From: Micrococcus sp. EYE_212
GTDB lineage: Bacteria; Actinomycetota; Actinomycetes; Actinomycetales; Micrococcaceae
Direction of reading: 5' to 3'
Assembly: GCF_023147585.1 (NCBI RefSeq)
Contig: NZ_JAHXOZ010000002.1
Coordinates: forward strand, 158,742 to 222,741
Length of the DNA: 64,000 nt
Shown: piece by piece, positions 8,825-19,164 of the stretch
Numbering within the stretch: the first letter of the stretch is position 1
Layout of the letters: each line of letters begins with the position of its first letter
Position numbers and translations under genes: made by a program
The notes under the pieces: generated by a model
The model's database searches: none
Told to the model about the DNA's origin: nothing
The model's input: the letters and a program-made list of their open reading frames with translations, nothing else

Positions 8825-9774
8825 GCCAGGACCCCACCGCCCGCCACGTCACGGCCACCGCCCCCGGCAAGGTCAACCTGTCCCTGCGGGTCGGCCCGCC
8901 CGGCCTCGACGGCTACCACCCGGTGGCCACCGTGTACCTCGCCGTCAGCCTGCGGGAGACCGTCACGGCCATCGTCCGCCCGGACGCCCGGATCACGGTC
9001 GCCCCGTCGCAGCGCCAGGTGAGCCTCGTCGACACCGCGGACGTGCCGTGGGACGAGCGCAACCTCGCCCATCGGGCGGCCGTCCACCTCCGGGAGACCC
9101 TCGGCCTGGAGGCGGACACCCACGGCGTGGACCTCGAGGTCGCCAAGCAGGTGCCCGTGGCCGGAGGCATGGGCGGCGGCTCCGCGGACGCGGCCGCCGC
9201 ACTCCTCGCGTGCGCCGCCCTGTGGGAGACGGGCCTGACCCGCAGCCAGCTCGCCGAGATCGCGGCCCCCCTCGGCGCGGACGTGCCGTTCGCCGTCATG
9301 GGCGGCGCCGCCGTCGGGCTGGGCACCGGGGCGGACCTCACCCCCGTGGCAGCGCGCCGCCCCGTGCACCTCGTGCTCGTGCCGGCCGACGCCGGACTCT
9401 CCACTCCCGTGGTGTTCCGCACCCTGGACGAGCTGCGCCGGGACGGCGTCCTGACGGATGCCGCCGGGGCACCGGAGGTCAACCAGGACGTGCTGCGCGC
9501 GCTCACCGCCGCGGACCCGCTCGACCTCGCCACCGCGATGGACAACGACCTCCAGACCCCGGCGGTCGCCCTGTTCCCGGACCTCTCGGACATGCTCGAC
9601 CTGGGCCTGGACGAGGGGGCCCTGGGCGGCATGGTCTCCGGCTCCGGGCCCACCCTGCTCTTCGTGACGCACACGGAGCAGGACGCCCTGCGCCTGGCCA
9701 CGGCCATCCAGGAGCGCACCGGCGTGGACGCCCTGCCCGTGCGCGGCCCCGTTCCCGGGTCCCACGTGCTCTGA
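8821..9774 (+). CDS. ispE: 4-diphosphocytidyl-2-C-methyl-D-erythritol kinase IspE
   Basis: A GHMP kinase of the MEP isoprenoid route that phosphorylates the 2-hydroxyl of CDP-methylerythritol. Its 317 residues include the N-terminal [12 protein letters not shown], the GHMP ATP loop [17 protein letters not shown] (near 110-126) and C-terminal SGSGPTLLF. The GTG at 8821 overlaps the rsmA stop; GGGGAGG inside rsmA serves as its ribosome site. Isoprenoid supply also provides the lipid carriers used by the surface-glycan genes. Confidence 0.95.
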   Translation: MSQDPTARHVTATAPGKVNLSLRVGPPGLDGYHPVATVYLAVSLRETVTAIVRPDARITVAPSQRQVSLVDTADVPWDERNLAHRAAVHLRETLGLEADTHGVDLEVAKQVPVAGGMGGGSADAAAALLACAALWETGLTRSQLAEIAAPLGADVPFAVMGGAAVGLGTGADLTPVAARRPVHLVLVPADAGLSTPVVFRTLDELRRDGVLTDAAGAPEVNQDVLRALTAADPLDLATAMDNDLQTPAVALFPDLSDMLDLGLDEGALGGMVSGSGPTLLFVTHTEQDALRLATAIQERTGVDALPVRGPVPGSHVL

Positions 9775-9846
9775 CGCTCCGCGCGCCTCTGCTCTCGCCC
9801 CCCGCACCCGCCTCTCCCCGCCTCCTTCCGGAAGGACCTCCACCCC

Positions 9847-11691
<1,845 letters not shown>

Positions 11692-11700
11692 TCCGGGCGG

Positions 11701-11720
11701 GTGCTGCACCACTGCAGCAC
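11701..11720 (+). terminator. Hairpin after the ABC-F gene
   Basis: A perfect 8-bp stem (11701-11708 with 11713-11720) with loop CCAC begins 10 bases after the ABC-F stop. It lies upstream of the next promoter, so it probably ends the ABC-F transcript. Confidence 0.55.
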
Positions 11721-11752
11721 AGGATCCGCTGTGCGGAGGGGAACGCTCCGTC

Positions 11753-11758
11753 TATGAT
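11753..11758 (+). promoter_or_regulatory. -10 element TATGAT upstream of the sugar transferase gene
   Basis: TATGAT is near the -10 consensus and about 53 bases before the chosen GTG. It also overlaps the alternative ATG at 11754, which argues against that longer start. Confidence 0.5.
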
Positions 11759-11810
11759 TCTTCAGGAACCTGCGTCATACGGTGAAACACGGAGTGAGGA
11801 GTCGAGACAG

Positions 11811-13310
11811 GTGCCTGACACCAACGCAGCGTCGCCGGCCCCCTCGGGGCTGTCGGCCGGCGCCACGGTCCGACGCCGCGTCCTCGGTGCCCCGTGGGAG
11901 CAGGGGCTGCCGCGACTCGTGCTCCTCGTGGACGTGCTGGCCGTGGTGCTGGCCACGTTCCTCTCCGCCGAACTGCGCTTCGGCGCCGCCGGTCTCGAGC
12001 CGATCCCCGGCCTGGACGCCGTGAACTACGGGATCATCAACGTGGTCCTGAGCGTCCTGTGGGTGCTCACGCTGGGGGTGGAGGGCGCCCGGGACATCCG
12101 CATCCTCAGCGTCGGCGCGGAGGAGTACAAACGGGTCCTGCGCGCCACGCTCCACCTCTTCGGCGTGGTGGCCATCGTGGCCTTCGCGGCCGGGCTCGAG
12201 GTGGCCCGCGGCTACATCGCCCTCGCCCTTCCCCTGGGCGTCCTGCTCCTGCTGATCGGCAGGTTCGTGGTGCGCGGCTGGGTGGCCCGCCGGCGCCAGA
12301 CGGGCGCGTTCCGCCGTCGCCTGCTGCTGGTGGGCGGCCCGCGGGCCGTCCAGCACGTGTTCGACGCGCTCGACTCGGAGGCCGGTGCCGGCTACGCGCC
12401 CGTGGCCGCGCTGCTGCCCGGCTACAAGCCGCGCGCGGCCGGATGGCTGCCCGTTCCCGTCCGCACGGACGTGGAGGGCGTGGCCGAGGTGGTCGCCCAG
12501 GTGGAGGCCCTGGAGATCGACGCGGTGGTGATCACCTCGGGCCACCCCTTCGTGCCGAGCGACGTCCGGCAGCTGGGCTGGGGGCTGCAGGAGCGCGGGG
12601 TCTCCCTCATCATGGCCCCGGCCCTGCTGGACGTGGCCGGGCCCCGGCTGCACACGCAGCCGCTGGCCGGCCTGCCGCTGATCCACCTCTCCACCCCTCG
12701 CCTGGCGCCGGGCAAGGCATTCACCAAGCGGGCCTTCGACCTGGTGGCCGCGTGCCTGGGCCTCGTCGTCATCTCCCCGCTGCTGCTGGCCGTCGCCATC
12801 GCCGTGAAGGCCACCGACGGCGGCCCCGTCCTCTTCCGTCAGGAGCGCATCGGCCTGGGGGGCGTCCCGTTCACCATGCTCAAGTTCCGTTCCATGGTGG
12901 CGGACGCGGAGGAGGTCAAGGCGCAGCTGGAGTCCGATTCCGGCGAGGGCAACGTGCTGTTCAAGATGAAGGAGGATCCGCGCATCACGAAGGTGGGCAA
13001 GCTCATCCGGCGCACGAGCATCGACGAGCTGCCCCAGCTGGTGAACGTGGTGAAGGGGGACATGTCCCTCGTGGGTCCCCGGCCGCACCTGGCGCACGAG
13101 GTGGAGCAGTACGAGGAGCACGTGCACCGCCGCTTCCTGGTGCAGCCCGGCATCACGGGCCTGTGGCAGGTCTCCGGGCGCTCGGACCTCTCGTGGGAGG
13201 ACGCCGTGCGCCTGGACCTGTACTACGTGGAGAACTGGTCCATCCTGGGGGACATGGTGATCCTCGCCCGCACCGCCCGTGCGGTGGTGGCCGCCGAGGG
13301 CGCCTACTGA
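11811..13310 (+). CDS. Undecaprenyl-phosphate sugar-1-phosphate transferase (polyisoprenyl-phosphate hexose-1-phosphate transferase)
   Basis: The initiating enzyme of a lipid-linked surface glycan: it transfers a sugar-1-phosphate from a nucleotide sugar to undecaprenyl phosphate. The 499 residues have four N-terminal membrane segments (about 30-150), a CoA-binding-3-like Rossmann part, and a fifth segment before the catalytic PF02397 domain from about residue 305. Conserved motifs are PVLFRQERIGL, MLKFRSM, DELPQLVNVVKGDMSLVGPRP and GITGLWQVSGRS. The GTG at 11811 with GAGGAG upstream is chosen; the open frame before it overlaps the -10 box. It resembles WbaP/WcaJ enzymes; the sugar (glucose, galactose or another) cannot be told. 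It stands apart from the main glycan locus. Confidence 0.9.
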   Translation: MPDTNAASPAPSGLSAGATVRRRVLGAPWEQGLPRLVLLVDVLAVVLATFLSAELRFGAAGLEPIPGLDAVNYGIINVVLSVLWVLTLGVEGARDIRILSVGAEEYKRVLRATLHLFGVVAIVAFAAGLEVARGYIALALPLGVLLLLIGRFVVRGWVARRRQTGAFRRRLLLVGGPRAVQHVFDALDSEAGAGYAPVAALLPGYKPRAAGWLPVPVRTDVEGVAEVVAQVEALEIDAVVITSGHPFVPSDVRQLGWGLQERGVSLIMAPALLDVAGPRLHTQPLAGLPLIHLSTPRLAPGKAFTKRAFDLVAACLGLVVISPLLLAVAIAVKATDGGPVLFRQERIGLGGVPFTMLKFRSMVADAEEVKAQLESDSGEGNVLFKMKEDPRITKVGKLIRRTSIDELPQLVNVVKGDMSLVGPRPHLAHEVEQYEEHVHRRFLVQPGITGLWQVSGRSDLSWEDAVRLDLYYVENWSILGDMVILARTARAVVAAEGAY

Positions 13311-13358
13311 GCCTGTGGAAGAATGAGCCGTCGTCGCGCCCGGCGTGGGCCGTGACGC

Positions 13359-13430
13359 TCCGCCCTGGTGTAATGGCAGCACGCCGGCCTTTGGAGCCGT
13401 GCAGTCTAGGTTCGAATCCTAGGGGCGGAA
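13359..13430 (+). tRNA. tRNA-Gln (anticodon TTG)
   Basis: The 72-base gene has a perfect 7-bp acceptor stem (TCCGCCC with GGGCGGA), discriminator A13430, a T-arm CTAGG-TTCGAAT-CCTAG, and anticodon loop CTTTGGA at 13389-13395 giving TTG. The outermost anticodon-stem pair is a C-T mismatch. CCA is not encoded. tRNA-Gln ahead of glmU is a known actinobacterial arrangement. Confidence 0.93.
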
Positions 13431-13492
13431 CGCCCGCACCCTGACCGGGAGCGCGGCACGCCCCGCTTCCCCGAGCATCAGGAGCCCCGCGC

Positions 13493-15001
13493 ATGACGCA
13501 GCCTGCCGTCCGTCCCTCCGCCGTGATCGTGCTGGCCGCCGGCCAGGGCACCCGCATGAAGTCGGCCACGCCGAAGATCATGCACGCCATCGGCGGCCGC
13601 TCGCTCGTGGGCCACGCGCTCGCCGCCGCGCAGTCGCTGCAGCCGGAGCACCTCGTGGCCGTCGTGCGCCACGAGCGGGACCGCGTGGCCGAGCACATCG
13701 AGGGCGTCGCGCAGGACCTGGGCATCACGGGCCTCGCAATCGCGGACCAGGACGAGGTGCCGGGCACCGGCCGGGCCGTCGAGCTCGGCCTCGCCGCCCT
13801 GCCGGGGGACCTCGCGGGCACCGTGGTGGTCACGTACGGCGACGTCCCGCTGCTCACCCCGGAGACCCTCGCGGACCTCGTGGCCACCCACGAGGCGGAC
13901 GGCAACGCCGTCACCGTGCTCACCGCCACCCTCGAGGACGCCACCGGCTACGGGCGCATCGTCCGCGACGCGGAGGGCCTCGTGGAGCGCATCATGGAGC
14001 ACAAGGACGCCCTGGCCCACGCCGCGTCCACCGGCGACTCCTCCTTCGTGGAGATCGCCGAGGTCAACTCCGGCATCTACGCCTTCGATGCCGCCCTGCT
14101 GCGCCGCACCCTCCCGCTGCTCTCCACGGAGAACGTGCAGGGCGAGAAGTACCTCACCGACGTGCTGGGCATGGCTCGCGCCGAGGGCGGCCGCGTGGCC
14201 TCCGTGGGCACGGAGGACGTGTGGGAGGTGGAGGGGGCCAACGACCGCCGCCAGCTCTCCGACCTCGGCCGCCAGCTCAACGACCGCGTGCTGCGCCGCT
14301 GGATGAAGGAGGGCGTCACCGTCGTGGACCCGTCCTCCACCTGGGTCGACGTCACCGTCACGCTCGCCTCGGACGTCACCCTCACGCCCGGCACGCAGCT
14401 CCACGGCACCACCACGGTGGCCACCGGAGCGGTCGTCGGACCGGACTCCACGCTCACCGACACCCGCGTGGGGGAGCGCGCCACCGTCAAGCGCACCGAC
14501 GCCACCGAAGCCGTGATCGGTGACGACGCCTCCGTGGGCCCGTTCACCTACCTGCGCCCGGGCACGGTGCTGGGCGAGGAGGGCAAGATCGGCGCGTTCT
14601 ACGAGACCAAGAAGGTCACCGTGGGCCGCGGCGCCAAGCTCTCCCACCTCGGCTACGCGGGGGACGCGGAGATCGGCGAGTACACCAACATCGGCTGCGG
14701 CAACATCACCGCCAACTACGACGGCGTGAACAAGCACCGCACCGTGATCGGCGCCCACGTGCGCACCGGCTCCAACACCGTGTTCACCGCACCGGTGACC
14801 GTGGGCGACGGCGCCTACACCGGCGCCGGCGCCGTGGTGCGCGAGGACGTGCCCGCCGGAGCGCTGGCCCTGAACGCGGTGAGCCAGCGGACCATCGAGG
14901 GCTGGGTCACCTCCCGCCGGCCCGGCACCTCCTCGGCGCAGGCCGCCGAGGCCGCCGGAACGGGGACCGATGCGGATCAGCGCGGCGGCGCGGGCGCCTG
15001 A
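13493..15001 (+). CDS. glmU: Bifunctional UDP-N-acetylglucosamine pyrophosphorylase / glucosamine-1-phosphate N-acetyltransferase GlmU
   Basis: Makes UDP-GlcNAc for peptidoglycan and surface glycans by acetylating glucosamine-1-phosphate and then coupling it to UTP. The 502-residue protein has the pyrophosphorylase loop LAAGQGTRMKS near residue 14, GTGRAVELG, and VTYGDVPLL. The C-terminal half is a left-handed beta-helix with hexapeptide repeats, including YLRPGTVLGEEGKIG, AKLSHLGYAGDAEIG, NIGCGNITANYDG and KHRTVIGAHVRTGS. An alanine/glycine-rich tail follows. The ATG has CAGGAG upstream, between the tRNA and the gene. Confidence 0.97.
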   Translation: MTQPAVRPSAVIVLAAGQGTRMKSATPKIMHAIGGRSLVGHALAAAQSLQPEHLVAVVRHERDRVAEHIEGVAQDLGITGLAIADQDEVPGTGRAVELGLAALPGDLAGTVVVTYGDVPLLTPETLADLVATHEADGNAVTVLTATLEDATGYGRIVRDAEGLVERIMEHKDALAHAASTGDSSFVEIAEVNSGIYAFDAALLRRTLPLLSTENVQGEKYLTDVLGMARAEGGRVASVGTEDVWEVEGANDRRQLSDLGRQLNDRVLRRWMKEGVTVVDPSSTWVDVTVTLASDVTLTPGTQLHGTTTVATGAVVGPDSTLTDTRVGERATVKRTDATEAVIGDDASVGPFTYLRPGTVLGEEGKIGAFYETKKVTVGRGAKLSHLGYAGDAEIGEYTNIGCGNITANYDGVNKHRTVIGAHVRTGSNTVFTAPVTVGDGAYTGAGAVVREDVPAGALALNAVSQRTIEGWVTSRRPGTSSAQAAEAAGTGTDADQRGGAGA

Positions 15002-15029
15002 GCGGGCGCTCGGCCTGGGCGCACACGCC

Positions 15030-15035
15030 TAGGAT
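15030..15035 (+). promoter_or_regulatory. -10 element TAGGAT upstream of prs
   Basis: TAGGAT lies 88 bases before the prs start, giving a leader of about 80 bases that contains the palindrome at 15086-15107. Confidence 0.45.
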
Positions 15036-15085
15036 GGGAGGCAGGATCAGCGCGGGGGGCGCCTGGCAGGCACAAGCAGCGAGCA

Positions 15086-15107
15086 GTGGCCGCGGATCCG
15101 CGGCCAC
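15086..15107. promoter_or_regulatory. Perfect 22-base palindrome in the prs leader
   Basis: GTGGCCGCG-GATC-CGCGGCCAC reads the same on both strands. It can form a 9-bp RNA hairpin with loop GATC, or be a binding site for a dimeric regulator. It ends 16 bases before the prs start and just before the AGGGA ribosome site. Confidence 0.5.
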
Positions 15108-15123
15108 GGAGAGCAGGGACGTC

Positions 15124-16104
15124 ATGAGTGAACTGAGCCGGAGCGAGGACAAGCGGCTGGTGTTGGCCACGGGGCGGGCACACCCCGAGCTCGCGCAGGA
15201 GATCGCCGATGCCCTGGGCACCGAGCTGCTGCCCATGAGCGCGTACGACTTCGCCAACGGGGAGATCTACGTCCGCTCGGGCGAGTCGGTGCGCGGCAAG
15301 GACGTCTTCGTCATCCAGTCCCACCCGGCGCCGCTGAACAACCACCTCATGGAGCAGCTCATCATGCTGGACTCCATGAAGCGCGCCTCGGCCCGCCGCA
15401 TCAACGTGGTCTCCCCGTTCTACCCCTACGCCCGCCAGGACAAGAAGGGCCGCGGGCGCGAGCCCATCTCGGCCCGCCTGGTGGCGGACCTCTACAAGAC
15501 CGCCGGTGCCTCGCGCATCATGAGCGTGGACCTGCACACCGCGCAGATCCAGGGCTTCTTCGACGGCCCGGTGGACCATCTCTTCGCCATCCCGCTGCTC
15601 GCGGACTACATCCGCGGCCAGGTGGAGGGGGAGAAGGTCACCGTGGTCTCCCCGGACACCGGCCGCGTGCGCGTGGCCGAGCAGTGGGCGGACCGCCTGG
15701 GTGGCGTGCCGCTCGCGTTCGTGCACAAGAGCCGCGACCTCACCACGCCGAACAAGGCCGAGTCCAAGACCGTGGTGGGCGACGTCGAGGGACGCGTGTG
15801 CGTGCTGATCGACGACATGATCGACACGGGCGGCACGATCGCCGGCGCTGTGCGCATCCTCAAGGACGCCGGCGCGAAGGACGTCATCATCGCCGCCACG
15901 CACGCCGTGTTCTCGGACCCGGCCGCGCAGCGCCTCGGCGACTCCGGGGCCCGCGAGATCGTGGTGACCAACACCCTGCCGATCCCGCCGGAGAAGCGCT
16001 TCGAGAAGCTCACCGTGCTCTCGATCGCCCCGCTGATCGCCCGCGCCATCCGCGAGGTGTTCGAGGACGGCTCCGTGACCAGCCTGTTCGACGGCGACGC
16101 CTGA
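15124..16104 (+). CDS. prs: Ribose-phosphate pyrophosphokinase (PRPP synthetase)
   Basis: Makes PRPP from ribose-5-phosphate and ATP for nucleotides, NAD, His and Trp, and, in actinobacteria, decaprenyl-phosphate-arabinose precursors. The 326 residues show the family motifs FANGEIYVRSGESVRG, FYPYARQDKKGRGREP (flexible loop), SVDLHTAQIQGFF, VVSPDTGRVRVA and the PRPP loop VLIDDMIDTGGTIAGA. The ATG at 15124 follows CAGGGA. The open frame upstream is the non-coding leader. The next gene, lepB, starts 2 bases after its stop, so they are co-transcribed. Confidence 0.96.
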   Translation: MSELSRSEDKRLVLATGRAHPELAQEIADALGTELLPMSAYDFANGEIYVRSGESVRGKDVFVIQSHPAPLNNHLMEQLIMLDSMKRASARRINVVSPFYPYARQDKKGRGREPISARLVADLYKTAGASRIMSVDLHTAQIQGFFDGPVDHLFAIPLLADYIRGQVEGEKVTVVSPDTGRVRVAEQWADRLGGVPLAFVHKSRDLTTPNKAESKTVVGDVEGRVCVLIDDMIDTGGTIAGAVRILKDAGAKDVIIAATHAVFSDPAAQRLGDSGAREIVVTNTLPIPPEKRFEKLTVLSIAPLIARAIREVFEDGSVTSLFDGDA

Positions 16105-16106
16105 GC

Positions 16107-16820
16107 ATGACGGGTACCACGGCCGCCGCTGAGCCGAAGCACGCCCGCCTGCCCGGATGGCTGGCGGTGCTGCTGAACGTGGCCGTCGCGATCATCGTGG
16201 TGGCGGTGGTCCAGGCGTTCTGGGTGAAGGTCTACTCCGTGCCGTCGGGCTCGATGGAGAACACCCTGGAGATCGGGGACCGCATGCTGGTGAACCGGAC
16301 CGCCTACCCGGACGGCAGGGCGGAGCAGCAGGACGTGGTGGTGTTCAACGCCAACGAGGACTGGGCCCAGGAGATGCCCGAGGACGGCCCGCTCGAGGCC
16401 GTGGTGCGTGGATTCGGCGATCTCACGGGCATCGGCCGCTCCCATGAGCAGGCGCTCGTGAAGCGCGTCATCGGTGAGGCCGGGCAGACGGTCTCCTGCT
16501 GCACCTCGGCCGGCCAGGTGGTGGTGGACGGCTCGCCCCAGGACGAGCCGTACGTGTACGGGGACCTGCCGTTCGTGCCCGGCCGGCTCGACTGCGAGTC
16601 CGACGTGGTCTCGTCGCGGTGCTTCGGCCCCGTGACCGTCCCCGCGGACTCCATGCTCGTGATGGGCGACCACCGCTCGAACTCCGCCGACTCCGTGATC
16701 GCCTGCCGGGGCACCGTGGGGGAGCAGACCGACGGCTGCGCCCGCTTCGTGCGGCGTGACGACATCGTGGGGAAGGTGTTCACCACGGTGTGGCCGCCCT
16801 CGAACTGGGGCGGGCACTGA
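16107..16820 (+). CDS. lepB: Signal peptidase I
   Basis: Removes signal peptides of exported proteins on the outer face of the membrane. The 237-residue protein has one membrane anchor (about residues 19-40), then the catalytic-serine motif VPSGSMENTL, the catalytic-lysine motif ALVKRVIGEAG, and box E GDHRSNSADS. A cysteine-containing insert (SCCTSAG, then LDCESD and RCFGP) lies between the lysine and box E. It is co-transcribed with prs and followed by a hairpin. Its neighbour on the other strand is the HprK/PqqD-like gene, but nothing ties the two functionally except position. Confidence 0.93.
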   Translation: MTGTTAAAEPKHARLPGWLAVLLNVAVAIIVVAVVQAFWVKVYSVPSGSMENTLEIGDRMLVNRTAYPDGRAEQQDVVVFNANEDWAQEMPEDGPLEAVVRGFGDLTGIGRSHEQALVKRVIGEAGQTVSCCTSAGQVVVDGSPQDEPYVYGDLPFVPGRLDCESDVVSSRCFGPVTVPADSMLVMGDHRSNSADSVIACRGTVGEQTDGCARFVRRDDIVGKVFTTVWPPSNWGGH

Positions 16821-16840
16821 GCCGTCCGTGGACACGACGG

Positions 16841-16871
16841 CGGGCCGTCACCCTCGAGGGGTGGCGGCCCG
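16841..16871. terminator. Hairpin between convergent lepB and HprK/PqqD-like genes
   Basis: A 13-bp stem with one G-T pair (16841-16853 with 16859-16871) and a 5-base loop lies between two converging genes. It can act on both strands. Confidence 0.7.
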
Positions 16872-16892
16872 CGGCGCGCTGTGGGCAGAGGG

Positions 16893-18032
16893 TCATTCGG
16901 CGCGGAGGAGTCCTTGCTCGGAGAGCTGGGCCACCGCTGCCTCCACTCTGTCGGCGGCGTCTGGGGGCACGGGCCCGTTGCTGCTCAGCCGGTCGAGGAT
17001 CTCCTCCGGCGTGAGGGGCTCCGTCAAGAGGAACCAGATCGCCGGTCCGAGCCCTGCGAGCATCACGAGCTCGGTGTCGTGCAGCAGCACGAGGGTGTGG
17101 TCGGCGGTGAGGATGCCGTCGTCGGCTCCGCGGCGGCGGATGCGCCGGGGGTCCGTGCTGGGCTCGCCCGCATCCGTCGGGGAGGTCGGGGACGTCGGCT
17201 CGCTCGAAGGAGCCAGCTCGTCGTCCTCCAGCGGATCCCATGACCGGTCGAGCCGGACCGGAGCATCGTCGAGGAGCTCCTCCAGCACCGGGCGGAGTCC
17301 CTCCGCCTCGGTGTAGACCAGGCGGTGGGCGCCGCCCACGCGGTCCAGGACGCCGCACAGCGTCACGAGGCCGCGGGGCAGCTGCGAGAGGGAGGACGTC
17401 TGCGGCACCAGCAGCTGCAGCGCCTCCAGCAGGGGAAGGGGCTCCGCCCGGGCGGGCACGTCCTCCGTCGCATCGCGCACGCGGTCCAGCACGGCCACAC
17501 ACCGCACCGTGCCCGGCACGGTCGGCCCCAGACCGAGTCCGTCCGGTCCCACTTGGTGCTTCGGACGCACGCCGGCGTCCCCCAGCAGGGAGAGCGGCTT
17601 GGCGTACGGGGTCACCCCCAGGTCTGCGGGATCCACGATGGCCGTCTCGTCGGTGAGGTAGGCGAAGTGGGGGCCGAGGCGTCGTGTCGCGGTGGTCTTC
17701 CCCGTGCCGGAGGCGGCGGCCAGCACGACGGCGGCGCCCGTCTCCGGGACGGCGAGGCAGGCGCCGTGGAACATCAGGTGGGTGCCGCGGCAGGAGCCGA
17801 TCGCCGCGGACGTGGCCGCGTACACGATCGACTCGTGGAAGACGTCCCAGTCCTGACCCTCGGCCCGTTCGAGGTCGGCGGCGGCCGGGGTGGGGATCGG
17901 GGTGGGGCTGCACCGGGACCAGTCACGGCACAGCGTCTCGCTGGCGGTCTCGTCGAGGCCGCTCACCGTCAGGGTGTCCAGGCCTGCCGTCAGGCGCAGG
18001 GAGCGGGGCGTCCCGGCATCAGAGGTGGGCAT
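16893..18032 (-). CDS. HPr-kinase-like ATPase fused to a PqqD-like domain
   Basis: A 379-residue soluble protein. Residues 85-165 resemble the HPr serine kinase fold: a Walker A loop AAASGTGKTTATRRL (105-119) and then LTDETAIVD, an acidic strand like the HprK active site, and PYAKPLSLL. Residues 300-379 look like a PqqD/RRE-type winged helix (ADDGILTADHTLVLLHD, then GLGPAIWFLLTEPLTPEEIL), separated by a Ser/Pro/Thr/Asp-rich linker. Such 'HprK-related kinase' and PqqD-like proteins occur in peptide-modification and exosortase-type loci. Here the two are fused, and related genes lie at 52.4-53.7 kb. TAGACT at 18113-18118 is the likely promoter. Function unknown. Confidence 0.7.
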   Translation of the reverse strand: MPTSDAGTPRSLRLTAGLDTLTVSGLDETASETLCRDWSRCSPTPIPTPAAADLERAEGQDWDVFHESIVYAATSAAIGSCRGTHLMFHGACLAVPETGAAVVLAAASGTGKTTATRRLGPHFAYLTDETAIVDPADLGVTPYAKPLSLLGDAGVRPKHQVGPDGLGLGPTVPGTVRCVAVLDRVRDATEDVPARAEPLPLLEALQLLVPQTSSLSQLPRGLVTLCGVLDRVGGAHRLVYTEAEGLRPVLEELLDDAPVRLDRSWDPLEDDELAPSSEPTSPTSPTDAGEPSTDPRRIRRRGADDGILTADHTLVLLHDTELVMLAGLGPAIWFLLTEPLTPEEILDRLSSNGPVPPDAADRVEAAVAQLSEQGLLRAE

Positions 18033-18112
18033 CGAGGTCTCCCATTCGGCAGCGGGGCGAAGGTCACGGCGAGCGACCGCCTCCCTCCGGCACGGGCCCG
18101 AGAGGCGAGTCC

Positions 18113-18118
18113 AGTCTA
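18113..18118 (-). promoter_or_regulatory. -10 element TAGACT for the HprK/PqqD-like gene
   Basis: TAGACT lies 81 bases before the start at 18032 and gives a leader of about 74 bases. It is part of a divergent promoter region. Confidence 0.4.
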
Positions 18119-18181
18119 CGGAGTGCCTGCGGGGCCCGGGGCCGGCGCCCGCTGGCCGCCGGCCGCCGACGCCCCGCCGCC

Positions 18182-18187
18182 TATACT
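18182..18187 (+). promoter_or_regulatory. -10 element TATACT for the glycan locus
   Basis: TATACT is near-consensus and 54 bases before the ATG at 18241. It probably drives the tightly overlapped gene run from 18241 to about 27.7 kb. Confidence 0.55.
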
Positions 18188-18240
18188 GGAGCCGCAGCGT
18201 GCACCCTTCGCGCCGCTGAGTCTGCCTGCCGGAGGACCCC

Positions 18241-19164
18241 ATGCCTGAGATCGTCCCCGAACCGTCCGTCACGGTGGTGATCCCGCACTACGGGGACCCG
18301 GCTCCCACGGCGGCACTCGCTGCCTCCCTCCTGGAGGCCCGGTCCACCTGCCTGGCCGGCGTCGTCGTCGCCGATGACGCCTCGCCCGTGCCCTACCCGG
18401 GCAGCGACGACGCCCGCCTCACCGTGGTGCGTCGTCCCGCCAACGGGGGCTTCGGCGCGAACGTGAACACCGGTCTGGCCGAGGTCCGCACGGAGTACGC
18501 CCTCGTGCTCAACTCGGACGCGCTCATCACGGGCGAGCAGATCGACGCGCTCGTGGCCGCTGCGGCACCGTTCCAGCCGGCCGTGGTGAGTCCGCAGGTG
18601 GTGAATGAGGACGGGACACCTCAGTGGTCCGGGCGTCACTTCCCCACGGTGCTGCACCAGACCGTGGAATGGCTCACTCCGCTCGCCCGGTTCCGCCACC
18701 TGCCCCTGCTGCACGAGGCCGTGGGCCATGACGTGCACGCGGCTGAGGCCACCGGGCCCGTGCCCGTGGACTGGGTGATGGGCGCCGTGCTGCTGCTGCC
18801 GATGGCCGAGGTCCGCGCGGTGGGGGGCTTCGACGAGGCCTACTTCATGAACTCCGAGGAGGTGGACCTCCAGCAGCGGCTCCGCCGGCGGGGGATCCCC
18901 TCGATCGTGATTCCCACCATCCACGTCACGCATGGCCTGCACGGCTCCTCGGATCCGCTGCGGCGTCGCGCGTGGCTCGTGGACTCGCGGTTCCGCTATG
19001 CCCGCAAGTTCGGCCGGCCGCGCGCGCTCAGGGCCGCGCTCACCGCGGCCACGGGTGCCAACCTCGCCGTCAACGCCCTTCGGCAGGCCCGGGGCACGGA
19101 CGTGGACGCGCGCCGTGTGGCGAAGGACGAGCTGCGCCTGATCTGGCGGGGGACCCGCCGATGA
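18241..19164 (+). CDS. GT2 family glycosyltransferase (rhamnosyltransferase-like)
   Basis: A soluble GT-A glycosyltransferase of 307 residues. It has the N-terminal VTVVIPHYGD, ADDASPVPYPG, NGGFGANVNTGL, the DXD-like LNSDALI and, late, GGFDEAYFMNSEEVDLQQRLRR, which is common to rhamnosyl-/dTDP-sugar-type GT2 enzymes. The dTDP-rhamnose genes in the window make rhamnose a reasonable donor, but this is inference. GGAGGACCCC precedes the ATG. It is the first gene of a run in which each gene overlaps the next by 1-4 bases. Confidence 0.85.
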   Translation: MPEIVPEPSVTVVIPHYGDPAPTAALAASLLEARSTCLAGVVVADDASPVPYPGSDDARLTVVRRPANGGFGANVNTGLAEVRTEYALVLNSDALITGEQIDALVAAAAPFQPAVVSPQVVNEDGTPQWSGRHFPTVLHQTVEWLTPLARFRHLPLLHEAVGHDVHAAEATGPVPVDWVMGAVLLLPMAEVRAVGGFDEAYFMNSEEVDLQQRLRRRGIPSIVIPTIHVTHGLHGSSDPLRRRAWLVDSRFRYARKFGRPRALRAALTAATGANLAVNALRQARGTDVDARRVAKDELRLIWRGTRR

